DNA from: Paenibacillus agri
Lineage (GTDB): Bacteria > Bacillota > Bacilli > Paenibacillales > Paenibacillaceae
Length of the DNA stretch: 64,000 nucleotides
Assembly (NCBI RefSeq): GCF_013359945.1
Contig: NZ_JABWCS010000206.1
Location: 1 to 64,000, forward strand
Direction: 5' to 3'
Below, one piece after another: positions 1-9,612 of the stretch. The notes below the pieces were generated by a model, which made no database searches, was not told the origin of the DNA, and worked only from the letters and a program-made list of their open reading frames with translations. A program made the position numbers and the translations under genes. How positions within the stretch are numbered: position 1 is the stretch's first letter; each line of letters opens with the position of its first letter.

Positions 1-2
1 AT

Positions 3-113
3 TGTCGGTTGCGCGGACTGCCAAACGTCAGCGAACAAGCACTGATGACGGCAGCCGTGCAGAACATGAAGAAGATGGCGATCCATCTGGATCGCCTGGA
101 AAAACGGGGGTAA
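3..113 (+). CDS. IS1182-family transposase, C-terminal fragment (5' part outside window)
   Basis: Only the last 36 residues are present, in the frame that begins at base 3. They include the string [20 protein letters not shown] and end in LEKRG. This matches the usual tail of IS1182-type DDE transposases, where an RLRG element precedes a helix with a QNxKKMA motif. The catalytic residues lie upstream of the window, so intactness of the gene cannot be judged. What follows is hairpin-rich non-coding sequence, as expected at an IS end. Confidence 0.7.
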   Translation, partial: CRLRGLPNVSEQALMTAAVQNMKKMAIHLDRLEKRG

Positions 114-154
114 AACCCTCGTTTTTCGACGGGCTCTTGCCTGAAAGCAAAAAA

Positions 155-186
155 GAAACCCCGGATATTTAAATATCCGGGGTTTC
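155..186. repeat. Perfect 32-base palindrome downstream of the transposase
   Basis: The half-site GAAACCCCGGATATTT is followed immediately by its exact reverse complement. There is an A-run on the left (149-154), so on the minus strand it ends in T residues and could terminate transcription entering the IS. No loop is present, so it may instead extrude as a cruciform or be part of the IS terminus. Confidence 0.6.
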
Positions 187-197
187 TCGACAATCTG

Positions 198-222
198 AGC
201 AGCCCCATCGGGCTGCTTTTTC
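198..222 (+). terminator. Intrinsic terminator of the transposase gene
   Basis: AGCAGCCC pairs with GGGCTGCT across a short loop, followed by TTTTTCT. It lies about 85 bases after the transposase stop codon on the same strand. Confidence 0.65.
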
Positions 223-254
223 TCTGTAAACATAGGAAAACTACTTGTCCTCCG

Positions 255-839
255 CTACTCCGACCAATAGGAGGCATCCGGATTCATTTCCGCGCCTACC
301 TCGCCTTCCCTGATCAGATCGCAGTCTAGATAACCGTCTTCATCGAGGAAATACACCTCTTGACGGTAGAACTCGCCAAGCGTCTCCAGGAACTTCGCAG
401 GAGAATCATACATTACTACTAAATCTCCAAAGTCGTGAAGCAGATCGCAAATCCGCTCTGTACCGTCTGCAGATCGATAGTAGCAGATGAAATCACTGCC
501 ATAGTTGGTCAGGATGGGCAGGACGATCCCTTCAACGGGATGACCCTTCTCTGCCAAAATCCCCGCCAGCACCTTCATCTCCTGCTCATATTCGTCCCTG
601 TGAATCAGGCGGTATCCCGGCACAAACTCGATCAGACTAGGTTCTTCTTCCTCGCTGCTTGTACCTGATACCGTATTATATATGGCCGCTAACAGTTCTG
701 GCAGTTCAGGCACAATTGCCGCTATTTCCGCCTCGCTCTCCGCTTGTCCCGTTCCCAGGCTAGCAGTGTATCCGGGCCGTAGACTGTCCGACAATTGAAG
801 GTATTCTTGAAACAATTGCGTTAAATTTTGAACTGACAT
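255..839 (-). CDS. SMI1/KNR4 (SUKH-type) family protein
   Basis: This 194-residue acidic cytosolic protein has the layout of the SUKH superfamily: an N-terminal helix, a P-ELxxL segment (PELPELLAAIY, about 45-55), a region with IEFVPGYRLIHRDE (about 69-82) and a C-terminal FGDLVVMYDSPAKF region. SUKH proteins often act as immunity proteins against contact-dependent or polymorphic toxins, but many are orphan. No toxin gene is visible beside it. The start ATG has an AAAGGATG ribosome site just upstream. It lies 86 bases after thiC on the same strand with no terminator seen, so read-through from thiC is possible. Confidence 0.7.
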   Translation of the reverse strand: MSVQNLTQLFQEYLQLSDSLRPGYTASLGTGQAESEAEIAAIVPELPELLAAIYNTVSGTSSEEEEPSLIEFVPGYRLIHRDEYEQEMKVLAGILAEKGHPVEGIVLPILTNYGSDFICYYRSADGTERICDLLHDFGDLVVMYDSPAKFLETLGEFYRQEVYFLDEDGYLDCDLIREGEVGAEMNPDASYWSE

Positions 840-925
840 GTCTTCATCCTTTGCATCTGTAGGGTAGTGTTATCTACTCTCTATTATCCCCAATGTGCCT
901 GCCGATGCAACTCCTGACGTCACCT

Positions 926-2737
<1,812 letters not shown>

Positions 2738-2762
2738 CTATGGGATATAAATAAGACAAGCG

Positions 2763-2792
2763 CCAAAAAAGCCGCTCCACGTGGAGCGGCTT
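2763..2792 (-). terminator. thiC: Riboswitch-controlled terminator ahead of thiC
   Basis: The palindrome GCCGCTCCACGTGGAGCGGC (2771-2790) is followed on the minus strand by TTTTTT. It lies between the TPP aptamer and the thiC ribosome site, the position expected for transcription attenuation when TPP is bound. The same perfect arms would also fold on the plus strand. Confidence 0.85.
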
Positions 2793-2842
2793 TATCCATG
2801 AACAGCCAGCAAAAAGACATAGCTATACAGAAAAAAAAGTCC

Positions 2843-2938
2843 CGTCTCCACTTTCCTACGCTGGTATGATCCAGATCAGGTTCAAGGGTCCGGGAATGCA
2901 ATTTTCCCGTCTCAGCCCATTCAGGCTCCCCTAGTGGT
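2843..2938 (-). promoter_or_regulatory. TPP riboswitch (THI element)
   Basis: Read on the minus strand, the conserved THI-box strings are present in order: GGGGAGCCTGAATGGGCTGAGA, split here as GGGGAGC and GGCTGAGAC, then ACCCTTGAACCTGATCTGG and CGTAGG. The aptamer is upstream of thiC and followed by a strong terminator hairpin, so it probably works at the transcription level. Confidence 0.95.
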
Positions 2939-2959
2939 TATCTTATTTAGTTAATATAT

Positions 2960-2988
2960 AAGTTAACGGTATAATTGGAATTCGTCAA
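2960..2988 (-). promoter_or_regulatory. Probable promoter of the thiC riboswitch transcript
   Basis: The minus strand shows TTGACG (2983-2988), a 17-base spacer and TAACTT (2960-2965), just upstream of the riboswitch. The -35 match is good and the -10 is moderate. Confidence 0.5.
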
Positions 2989-3058
2989 CACCCGCTGCAG
3001 CCATAAGGTGGATGTTGTGTGTTAAGAGCGGATAACCCACCAGAGGACGGGTAACGCC

Positions 3059-3083
3059 AAAAACCCTCTCCTGTAAGAGAGGG
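3059..3083 (-). terminator. Terminator after the HEAT protein gene
   Basis: On the minus strand CCCTCTC pairs with GAGAGGG across a six-base loop and is followed by TTTTT. It closes the three-gene minus-strand operon that starts at 5162. Confidence 0.75.
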
Positions 3084-3100
3084 CTAGTTCCTGCATAAAA

Positions 3101-3538
3101 CTATTTAGCCGATTGCCATTTGCTCTCCAGCCATTGATCAAACTCGGCGCCTTTTTCACCTTCGTAAGCATCGTAGATATCAATTCTCATCTTCTTGAGC
3201 TTCTCTTTGAAGTCCTCATAGGAATGATCTTTCGGCAGGCTCTTCTTGATTCTCAAGAGAATCTTGGATAGGCCCTTAAACAGTTCAGGTTTGTTCTTGG
3301 ACGGTTCCTGAACCTCTTCACCAAAAGCCACCAGCGCACGGTAAGCCGCCTCTTGTACGGTATATACAGGATCGTTCTCCACCAAACGCTTCAAAATATC
3401 AATAACCTGCTTATGCGGTGTACGACTAAGTTCCTCCACTGCCGCCAGGCGGGCTTTCCAATCCGCGGAACGACCCGCTTCCTTCTTTAACTGCTCATAA
3501 TTTTCCGGCAGCTCTTGCTGCACTTCTTCGTTGTTCAA
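3101..3538 (-). CDS. Small HEAT-repeat protein
   Basis: This 145-residue protein has two HEAT-like helical pairs in its N-terminal half: WKARLAAVEELSRTPHKQVI and PVYTVQEAAYRALVAFGEEV. A charged helical C-terminal segment rich in Lys and Glu follows. HEAT units are protein-binding scaffolds, and the specific role is unknown. The start codon is TTG, about 12 bases after GAAGGG, because no in-frame ATG lies nearby. It is the last gene of a minus-strand run with the kinase and the unknown protein upstream. Confidence 0.65.
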   Translation of the reverse strand: MNNEEVQQELPENYEQLKKEAGRSADWKARLAAVEELSRTPHKQVIDILKRLVENDPVYTVQEAAYRALVAFGEEVQEPSKNKPELFKGLSKILLRIKKSLPKDHSYEDFKEKLKKMRIDIYDAYEGEKGAEFDQWLESKWQSAK

Positions 3539-3633
3539 AAGTCACAATTCCCTTCTATAATCAATCTGTACCAATTCTACCGTACCGCTATCCCCAATAT
3601 CAATCTTTTGGACAAACAAATAATTATCCCGTC

Positions 3634-4563
3634 TTACCGTCCCCGGGCTCTTCCTTCCGCATACCAATGCGGGACCAATCTTTGAAAGTGATCATAGTCC
3701 TCGAACGCCATCTGGCAGCGCGCCTGCATCCCCTCAATATCAGCCGTTCCGAACGGAATCGCCCATTGGATTGAATAGAGCGAAGTATAGGCCACATACA
3801 ATGCGTGTCTGATCCAGAAATCCTCAGGGGGAGGTCCTCCGAAATAACCATCCAGCTTCCCGAGTGTAAAAGCAATACTACGCTCCCGGTCGAATGCTTG
3901 CAGTTTGTAAAATTCTTCAGCATAATCGCCGTTATCCCAGCGATTGAAGTCGATGACACCAATCCGGCCCTCACTTGTGTAAATATGATTTCCGATATGG
4001 AAGTCGCCGTGCTGATACACTTTTTCCACTTGAGAAATCGCCCTGATATGCTCCCTGACAAAAGCAATCGCCACCTCATCCCCTTCAATCCGAAAAGGAC
4101 AGCCGTTCTCATACGCCTCCACTCGCTGCAATATCTTGGCCTGCATTCGGCTTTCCCAATCTGCCAGGTCATTGTTGTTCGGAATCGTATGAATCTGCTT
4201 GAGTATTCTTCCGGCTTCAACCCCAAGTGCATACTGTTGATCTTCTGCCAAAGACAGCAGACAGTGCTCCAGCGGCTGGCCCTCCACCCAAGTCAAAAGC
4301 ATATATGTACTGCGCTCCACACCTTCACCCCATGCGCCGAAATCCACCGCCCGCGACATTGGAAAATCGAGCTTATTGACCCTCTGAATCATTGCATACT
4401 CCGCTTGCTTCTGTGCATGATTCTTCCCGTCCGACACCCGCAGCAGAAGCTTGCGGCCGCCGGCGTCCTCGATATAATACTTTTTATCATTAGACCAGCC
4501 CTTGAGGACAGGCTCTATCTTTCTCCAAGCGCTCGCGCCGGGGATGTCCAATAACCGCTCCAC
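3634..4563 (-). CDS. Aminoglycoside phosphotransferase (APH) family protein
   Basis: The protein-kinase-like APH fold is evident: a nucleotide-binding N-lobe with LLLRVSDG, the catalytic-loop motif HGDFHIGNHI (about 189-198) and the metal-binding IDFNRWDNGDYAEEF (about 210-224). Length is about 309 residues. The substrate cannot be read from sequence. Family members phosphorylate antibiotics, sugars or small metabolites, and a resistance role should not be assumed. The ATG at 4569 is only one base from the AGGAGG site, whereas GTG at 4563 is seven bases away, so GTG is preferred. It sits 17 bases after the unknown gene and probably shares its transcript. Confidence 0.8.
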   Translation of the reverse strand: MERLLDIPGASAWRKIEPVLKGWSNDKKYYIEDAGGRKLLLRVSDGKNHAQKQAEYAMIQRVNKLDFPMSRAVDFGAWGEGVERSTYMLLTWVEGQPLEHCLLSLAEDQQYALGVEAGRILKQIHTIPNNNDLADWESRMQAKILQRVEAYENGCPFRIEGDEVAIAFVREHIRAISQVEKVYQHGDFHIGNHIYTSEGRIGVIDFNRWDNGDYAEEFYKLQAFDRERSIAFTLGKLDGYFGGPPPEDFWIRHALYVAYTSLYSIQWAIPFGTADIEGMQARCQMAFEDYDHFQRLVPHWYAEGRARGR

Positions 4564-4580
4564 CTGCATCCCTCCTGTAT

Positions 4581-5162
4581 CTACGTAGGAAGCTTCACCA
4601 CAATATATTCTTTTTCCAGCAAATCAAATCCCTGCTCCAGGCTAAATGTGGAGAGATCAATTACACGGTCATACTTCTTATTGCGCGGGTCACCCTCCTC
4701 GTCCGCCCAGCAGCTGTACAGCTCGAATACTGAACCAGGCACGCCGAAATCCTGCATCAGCTTGAACAATTCCCGGCAGCATTTGAGCGAGGCGTTCTCG
4801 GAGTCCGGACGAGTCTCCTGATCTGCTGGAAGAACCGTGAAACTACCCCAATTCGGAGAGATTTTGTATACATAGGGGCTCTGAAAATGCTTGCGGATCT
4901 CCTCATTCCAGTAACCTAGCGCTTCAATGTAAATACCCCCGGCATCTTCTTCCGTATCATATACAAGACAGTCCTCGTCCCGCAGATGGGACAGATCGAA
5001 AATTTCCTCCAGTGGAACCATGCCCTGTTGCTTAAGCTCCTCGCGCTTCGCTTGATATTCCGGGGAGGCTAACATTTCGCTGCGCGTTTTGGAAGACAGT
5101 ACGCTTCCCCTCTCGCCGAGCGGCAGCTCCACCGATGATCCGATGTAATGGAATTGAGTCAT
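4581..5162 (-). CDS. Conserved protein of unknown function
   Basis: A 193-residue acidic, soluble protein with no signal peptide, no membrane segment and no motif I recognise. It has an N-terminal stretch with LPLGERGSVLSSKTRSEM and a C-terminal region with two nearby cysteines (KCCRELF). The ribosome site AGGAGG is eight bases before ATG. It is the first gene of an operon with the APH-type kinase and HEAT protein. Reading frame and codon use look real, but function cannot be assigned. Confidence 0.6.
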   Translation of the reverse strand: MTQFHYIGSSVELPLGERGSVLSSKTRSEMLASPEYQAKREELKQQGMVPLEEIFDLSHLRDEDCLVYDTEEDAGGIYIEALGYWNEEIRKHFQSPYVYKISPNWGSFTVLPADQETRPDSENASLKCCRELFKLMQDFGVPGSVFELYSCWADEEGDPRNKKYDRVIDLSTFSLEQGFDLLEKEYIVVKLPT

Positions 5163-5244
5163 TACTAAAACCTCCTAGTGAACTTGAACTAATTCGATTT
5201 GACGATCACTCGCCTCAATCATCAGTCACCTCTATCATTAGCTC

Positions 5245-5287
5245 CCAAAAAAGGCTCCGAAAGTCATTCTCCCGACTCCAGAGCCTT
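5245..5287 (-). terminator. Terminator of the HxlR regulator gene
   Basis: On the minus strand AAGGCTC pairs with GAGCCTT, followed by TTTTTTGGG, 24 bases after the hxlR-type stop codon. Confidence 0.7.
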
Positions 5288-5310
5288 CCTACCTATTCTT
5301 CTATCTATCA

Positions 5311-5649
5311 TTAACAGATCCGCTCGGTTGGTTTAATTCGTTCCCTGTGATTCTCTCCCCACAGATTCATCAAATCCATCAACGGAACTAAACTTTCCCC
5401 GTATTCGGTTAATGAATATTCCACTTTGGGCGGGATGACCGGATACACCTCGCGCTTGATCAGTCCATGTGCCTCTAACTCTCTTAGCTGGTAGGTCAGC
5501 ACTTTCTGTGTGATCCCGGGTATCAGATGAGCGAACTCACTGAATCGTTTGGTGCCATTGCGCAGATGACAGAGAAGCAATAGCTTCCATTTCCCCTCAA
5601 TGATTCCAAGCGTTACGTTCGCAGCATAATCACATTCAGTAGGTCTCAT
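5311..5649 (-). CDS. HxlR-family transcriptional regulator
   Basis: This 112-residue winged-helix protein carries the HxlR core: GKWKLLLLCHLRNGTKRFSEF, split here as GKWKLLLLCHL and GTKRFSEF, then the recognition region PGITQKVLTYQLRELE and the wing VEYSLTEYG. Cysteine 6 in the N-terminal TECDY motif is the position used for redox sensing in several HxlR proteins, which is suggestive only. It is divergent from the MFS exporter at 5784, the usual arrangement for a local regulator of an efflux gene. The site GGAGG is eight bases before ATG. Confidence 0.9.
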   Translation of the reverse strand: MRPTECDYAANVTLGIIEGKWKLLLLCHLRNGTKRFSEFAHLIPGITQKVLTYQLRELEAHGLIKREVYPVIPPKVEYSLTEYGESLVPLMDLMNLWGENHRERIKPTERIC

Positions 5650-5701
5650 TAGGCATTACCTCCTTCACTTACACTTACTTCAAAGAAACTAACGCGAAAT
5701 A

Positions 5702-5758
5702 AAGTGCGTACTTCTCAGAACTCTACCATTCAAGCATAATCAAATACGTTCTTATAAT
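5702..5758 (+). promoter_or_regulatory. Candidate operator and -10 box of the MFS exporter gene
   Basis: AAGTGCGTACTT (5702-5713) is an imperfect inverted repeat of the size bound by HxlR dimers. TATAAT lies at 5753-5758, and TTCAAG 18 bases upstream is a weak -35. The region lies between the divergent regulator and exporter, so HxlR control of the exporter is inferred. Confidence 0.35.
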
Positions 5759-5783
5759 CAACAGCAAGAGGGGAGTACAGCAT

Positions 5784-6968
5784 ATGCAAGCAACTACGAC
5801 TAACAATGCCAAAACATCTTATCCCATTGCCATCTATATCTTGATGATCAGTGCGTTTGCTATCGGTACAACTGAATTTGTTATTATGGGGCTTCTGCCT
5901 GACGTAGCCAATGATCTCCATATCTCTATCAGCAAAGCAGGGCTGCTGGTGTCAGGCTATGCATTAGGGGTGGCTATTGGCGGGCCGTTACTGACCGCAT
6001 TAACAGTCCGTCTACCCAGGAAAACGCTACTCCTGGCGCTAATGGCCCTATTCGTAGGTGCCAACTTGATCAGCATGGTCGCCAGCGATTATACAGTTCT
6101 GATGATTGCACGTATTCTGTCGGCTGTCGTTCATGGCACGGTATTCGGGATCGGTTCTATCGTCGCCGCCAGTATCGTCAGTCCGGATAAAAAAGCTACT
6201 GCGATCGCTATGATGTTCATCGGTGTCACTCTAGCGAACATCCTCGGCGTTCCCTTAGGAACCTGGATTGGCCAAAGTCATGGCTGGCGTTCGACTTTCG
6301 GGGTCGTATCTCTGCTAGGTTTGTTCTCGTTGATCACCTTAGCCATATTCGTTCCTAAGTTGAAGAGTCAGGAGACTCCCAGTTTTCGAAAAGAAATACG
6401 TGTTCTGCGTAATCCTCAGGTTCTACTCACCCTGCTGATGACGGTTCTGGGATTCGGAGGAGTGTTTGTTATTTTCACTTACATCTCCCCCTTCCTGACG
6501 GAAATTGCCGGCTTCCAGGAAAGCACCGTGACGATTCTGCTACTCCTGTTCGGTGCTGGCCTAACCCTTGGGAATATAACAGGTGGAAAATTAGCAGATT
6601 GGAAGCTGATGCCGTCCCTGATCGGGATGCTGATCCTTCTTGCTGTTGTGATGACCCTGTTCACTTTCACAAGCCACAACAAAATCGCTACAGTGATCAC
6701 GATCTTCATCTGGGGATTCGCCGCCTTCGGTACAGTACCCGGGTTCCAGATCCGTGTTCTCGATAAAGCCAGTGCTGCACCCAACCTGGCCTCCGCGCTC
6801 AATATCGGCGCTTTTAATCTTGGCGGTGCAGGCGGCGCTTGGCTCGGAGGTATCGTACTGGACAGTCCACTGGGACTTCAATCCTTGACCTGGGTAGCCG
6901 CTTTGGTGACGCTGGTGGGGTTGTTAGTTACGCTATGGGGACAACGTGTAGAGAAGAGGCACGCTTAA
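5784..6968 (+). CDS. MFS efflux transporter, AraJ/YdhP-like (DHA1)
   Basis: This 394-residue membrane protein has about 12 transmembrane segments. It begins with the family signature AFAIGTTEFVIMGLLPDVA in TM1 and has RKTLLLALMALF in the TM2-3 loop. This subgroup covers putative sugar or drug proton antiporters (AraJ, YdhP). Substrate is not predictable. The ribosome site GAGGGGAG is nine bases before ATG. It is divergent from the HxlR regulator and ends at a terminator shared with the convergent GNAT gene. Confidence 0.88.
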   Translation: MQATTTNNAKTSYPIAIYILMISAFAIGTTEFVIMGLLPDVANDLHISISKAGLLVSGYALGVAIGGPLLTALTVRLPRKTLLLALMALFVGANLISMVASDYTVLMIARILSAVVHGTVFGIGSIVAASIVSPDKKATAIAMMFIGVTLANILGVPLGTWIGQSHGWRSTFGVVSLLGLFSLITLAIFVPKLKSQETPSFRKEIRVLRNPQVLLTLLMTVLGFGGVFVIFTYISPFLTEIAGFQESTVTILLLLFGAGLTLGNITGGKLADWKLMPSLIGMLILLAVVMTLFTFTSHNKIATVITIFIWGFAAFGTVPGFQIRVLDKASAAPNLASALNIGAFNLGGAGGAWLGGIVLDSPLGLQSLTWVAALVTLVGLLVTLWGQRVEKRHA

Positions 6969-6987
6969 CGTTCATCCATTTAAGTAG

Positions 6988-7016
6988 AAAAGCCTCCCTG
7001 AGAAGGAAGGCTTTCT
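6988..7016. terminator. Bidirectional terminator between MFS and GNAT genes
   Basis: AAAGCCTCCC and GGAAGGCTTT form a near-perfect stem with A-rich and T-rich flanks on both sides. It lies between the convergent genes ending at 6968 and 7023. Confidence 0.7.
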
Positions 7017-7022
7017 TTACAA

Positions 7023-7541
7023 TTAAACAGAGGGACTAAGCTGCTGGAGAATCCGTTCCCATCTTCCAGTGTGACTCTCATCCATATGGACTGGTGTGAA
7101 GCCCAATTTTCGATAAATTTGAATAGCTGGCAACCTGAAATCATCTGTCTCCAAATAGGCAGTTCCCCCGCCCTCTTCCCGCATCTTATGCAGGGCGGCA
7201 AGGCTTGCCGCAAATCCCAAGCCTCTTCCGGAATACTCAGGTAGCACACCCACCATATGCAAATACCAGCTATGGCTTGCGGTCTCCCAGGCAGTAGCAG
7301 TAGCGACAGGCTGGTCTCCCTTACAAAGAAATAATAAGCGATCGGAGTAGAGCGGAACTACATCGCCAATTTTATCCGAAAACTTCACATCCCTTGTAAA
7401 AGAATGACGGATCAGATCCTCCCAATTGCGTTCATCTCCATGCTGAAAGGTCATCACTCGAAAGCCAGTTGGACATAGAAATGGCGGCAAATCGTCCAGC
7501 GTTTCCTTTTGCATAATAAGCTTCGACAGTCCTTGTCCCAT
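7023..7541 (-). CDS. GNAT-family N-acetyltransferase
   Basis: 172 residues with the acetyl-CoA binding core VGVLPEYSGRGLGFAASLAA (motif A, about 96-115) and the C-terminal IYRKLGFTPVHMDESHTG. The acceptor is unknown. Its ribosome site GGGGGAG is made by the end of the preceding oxidoreductase gene and only two bases separate the two, so it is the last, translationally coupled gene of the sugar importer operon. Confidence 0.85.
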   Translation of the reverse strand: MGQGLSKLIMQKETLDDLPPFLCPTGFRVMTFQHGDERNWEDLIRHSFTRDVKFSDKIGDVVPLYSDRLLFLCKGDQPVATATAWETASHSWYLHMVGVLPEYSGRGLGFAASLAALHKMREEGGGTAYLETDDFRLPAIQIYRKLGFTPVHMDESHTGRWERILQQLSPSV

Positions 7542-7543
7542 CG

Positions 7544-8746
7544 TTACTCCCCCCTCTTCGCCTTAAAATCAGGAAAAGGAATGGCTAGTCCGCCCGCTTT
7601 CACCGACTCCATGGATAGGGAAAAGATCGAACTCCAGGTAACCGCATCATATACATCGACTGAAGGCTCGCGATCCTCCTGGATGGCCGAAATAAATTCC
7701 TCCAATACTAGAAAATCACCCCCGCCATGCTTCGTCCCTACCGCAAATGCCCCCCATTGTTTCCACGTAGGGTGATCATACTGCGGCTGGTAGTTTTGCA
7801 GAGGCTCCCACATCTCCGACCCGTCCTCTACATGCTGAGGCGAACGATTCTTGAACCAGATCAAATCATCTTCCTGATGATGCCGGCCTGTAATAAAGGC
7901 GCCTTCGGTACCTTGCAGCAAATAATGCGTCTTATTGTGTGGCCTTACCGAGGTCCAATCCACACGTAATTCAATCAGCACACCCTTCTCGGTCTGCAAA
8001 ATGGCTACTGCACTATCACCCTGCTGCCAAAATCCGTTCCCTGCAGCCGGATGATCCTTGCCAAAATGCTCGCTAAAGTAGCGCTGGAGCGATCTCGATT
8101 TGGATACAAAGGTGGATACCTGCTTCAAGCGGTCTCCGCCCTCCTTGTTCAGGTTAATCCACTGCGCAATCGGGCCAATGGAGTGTGTAGGATAATTAAT
8201 TCCATTAAATTGTTGATGCAACTGGCCCCGCCAAGTAAGCGAGCCATCCGGATGGTGGATCAAGTGGCGCAGGTCATGGATATACCCGCCCTCCAGGTAT
8301 GTAATTTCACCGAACATCCCCTGATCCGCCATATGCTTGATCGTCAGATTGGAACGGGAGAAGCAATAATTTTCGGACATCATATACTTAAGTCCCGTGC
8401 GCTCTACGGTCTTGATCAGCTCCCAGGCTTCTTCTAACGTTCGGGTAGCAATGACTTCACTGAGCACATGCTTGCCAGCATTCAGGGCGTCGATGGATTG
8501 TCTGGCATGCAAATGCATCGGACTTAATATAAAGACAGCATCCACCGAGGGGTCTTTCAGCATTTCATGATAATCACGATAGGTACGGATTTCAGGGAAT
8601 TTCTCCTTCCACTGAAGAAGCACCCATTCATTCAAATCACAGGTTGCAGTCAATTGAATTCGGTCAGAGAGCGAGGATAGGGCGTTCATAAAGCTGGCCC
8701 CCCGATTCCCGCCAACAATGGCTAATTTTACAGGCTTACGACTCAT
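7544..8746 (-). CDS. Gfo/Idh/MocA-family oxidoreductase
   Basis: A 400-residue NAD(P)-dependent sugar or polyol dehydrogenase. The Rossmann part starts KLAIVGGNRGASF, followed by DAVFILSPMHLHARQ and GKHVLSEVIATRTLEEA, where the EVIA segment replaces the usual EKP motif. The C-terminal half holds the substrate domain, with LRHLIHHPDGSLTWRG. The ATG overlaps the stop codon of the metallophosphoesterase gene (ATGA, 8743-8746), so the two are coupled. The importer context suggests it oxidises or epimerises the imported compound. Confidence 0.88.
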   Translation of the reverse strand: MSRKPVKLAIVGGNRGASFMNALSSLSDRIQLTATCDLNEWVLLQWKEKFPEIRTYRDYHEMLKDPSVDAVFILSPMHLHARQSIDALNAGKHVLSEVIATRTLEEAWELIKTVERTGLKYMMSENYCFSRSNLTIKHMADQGMFGEITYLEGGYIHDLRHLIHHPDGSLTWRGQLHQQFNGINYPTHSIGPIAQWINLNKEGGDRLKQVSTFVSKSRSLQRYFSEHFGKDHPAAGNGFWQQGDSAVAILQTEKGVLIELRVDWTSVRPHNKTHYLLQGTEGAFITGRHHQEDDLIWFKNRSPQHVEDGSEMWEPLQNYQPQYDHPTWKQWGAFAVGTKHGGGDFLVLEEFISAIQEDREPSVDVYDAVTWSSIFSLSMESVKAGGLAIPFPDFKAKRGE

Positions 8747-9600
8747 TTCGGTGCAACTCCTTTACGGGCTGTTTGGGCATTGACGAAGAGTTCCAGCGCT
8801 GACGGGTCACCTTCACAGCCGGGATGTCTCTCATAATCGTACATGTGTGGGGTAAAGACTGACGCCCAGTTAGAGAAGGCATCACTGGCGAAGCTGATCG
8901 TTTCTACGTTAACTTTCTGGTCTATAATGTTCACCATTCGCACAGAGGGTACATCCGGCACAGCTGCCGTCTGGATGAAGTGCCAATGTTCTTTTTGAAC
9001 AATGGAATTCACGTGATTATGTCCGTTAAAATAAAATCCGGCTCCCTGCCACTGTTCAAACAACGGCCAGATCGTGAGGTCAGGATCGAGTGACATCATG
9101 CTTTCGGTTGATCTCGCAGTTGTCCCATAAAGCGGATGATGGCCGATCACAATCAGCGGCTTGTCCGGGTCCTGTCTCAATTGGTTGTGCAGCCAGTTCA
9201 ACTGTTCCTCGTCTATGGTGCCGCTCCAATCCTCACGGATTTCACGAGCGGTATCCAGCAGCAGAATTCGCGCGTCATGCTCCTCGATCACTTCATATCT
9301 CTTCAGCCCGGTTAGCGCAAGAATATCTCTCTTCGGATAAGTATACGTATCATGATTGCCCAGCACATGAAGAAAACGGTCACGGAGGCCACGCTTCTCG
9401 ATGTGCTGCAAGACATACGTAAATTCGGCGACTTCTCCCGCATGTGTTAAATCACCAATCGAAATATAATAATCAGCCTCCAGGGATAAGAACAGATCCA
9501 TGAAATGTTCATAATAAGCATCCCGGGCAGCGGCTATTGAAGGTTCATCGCTGGTCAGTACATCCGGGTAATGCAAATCTCCAATTATAGCTAACTTCAA
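8743..9600 (-). CDS. Calcineurin-like metallophosphoesterase
   Basis: 285 residues with the full two-metal motif set: GDLHYP (about 7-12), GDLTHAGE (about 49-56), GNHDTYTYP (about 81-89), GHHP (about 153-156) and GHNHVNS (about 193-199). No signal peptide is seen, so it acts in the cytosol. Related enzymes cleave phosphodiesters, including glycerophosphodiesters and cyclic nucleotides. The start is TTG, seven bases after AGGGGGA. It sits inside the importer operon, 12 bases after a permease gene, hinting that the imported solute carries a phosphate or phosphodiester. Confidence 0.88.
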   Translation of the reverse strand: MKLAIIGDLHYPDVLTSDEPSIAAARDAYYEHFMDLFLSLEADYYISIGDLTHAGEVAEFTYVLQHIEKRGLRDRFLHVLGNHDTYTYPKRDILALTGLKRYEVIEEHDARILLLDTAREIREDWSGTIDEEQLNWLHNQLRQDPDKPLIVIGHHPLYGTTARSTESMMSLDPDLTIWPLFEQWQGAGFYFNGHNHVNSIVQKEHWHFIQTAAVPDVPSVRMVNIIDQKVNVETISFASDAFSNWASVFTPHMYDYERHPGCEGDPSALELFVNAQTARKGVAPK

Positions 9601-9612
9601 TCTGAGTCCCCC

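Larger units (their letters stand above)
1..230 (+). mobile_element. 3' end of an IS1182-type insertion sequence (partial)
   Basis: The window opens inside a transposase reading frame that stops at 111-113. It is followed by a perfect 32-base palindrome and a second hairpin with a T-run, after which unrelated genes begin. The right boundary near 220-230 is a guess, because the left end of the element is outside the window and no target duplication can be checked. Confidence 0.55.

Noticed and set aside
5311..6968. HxlR/MFS pair as a novel resistance system
   Set aside because: A common pair in Bacilli with ordinary layout, so nothing new can be claimed from sequence.
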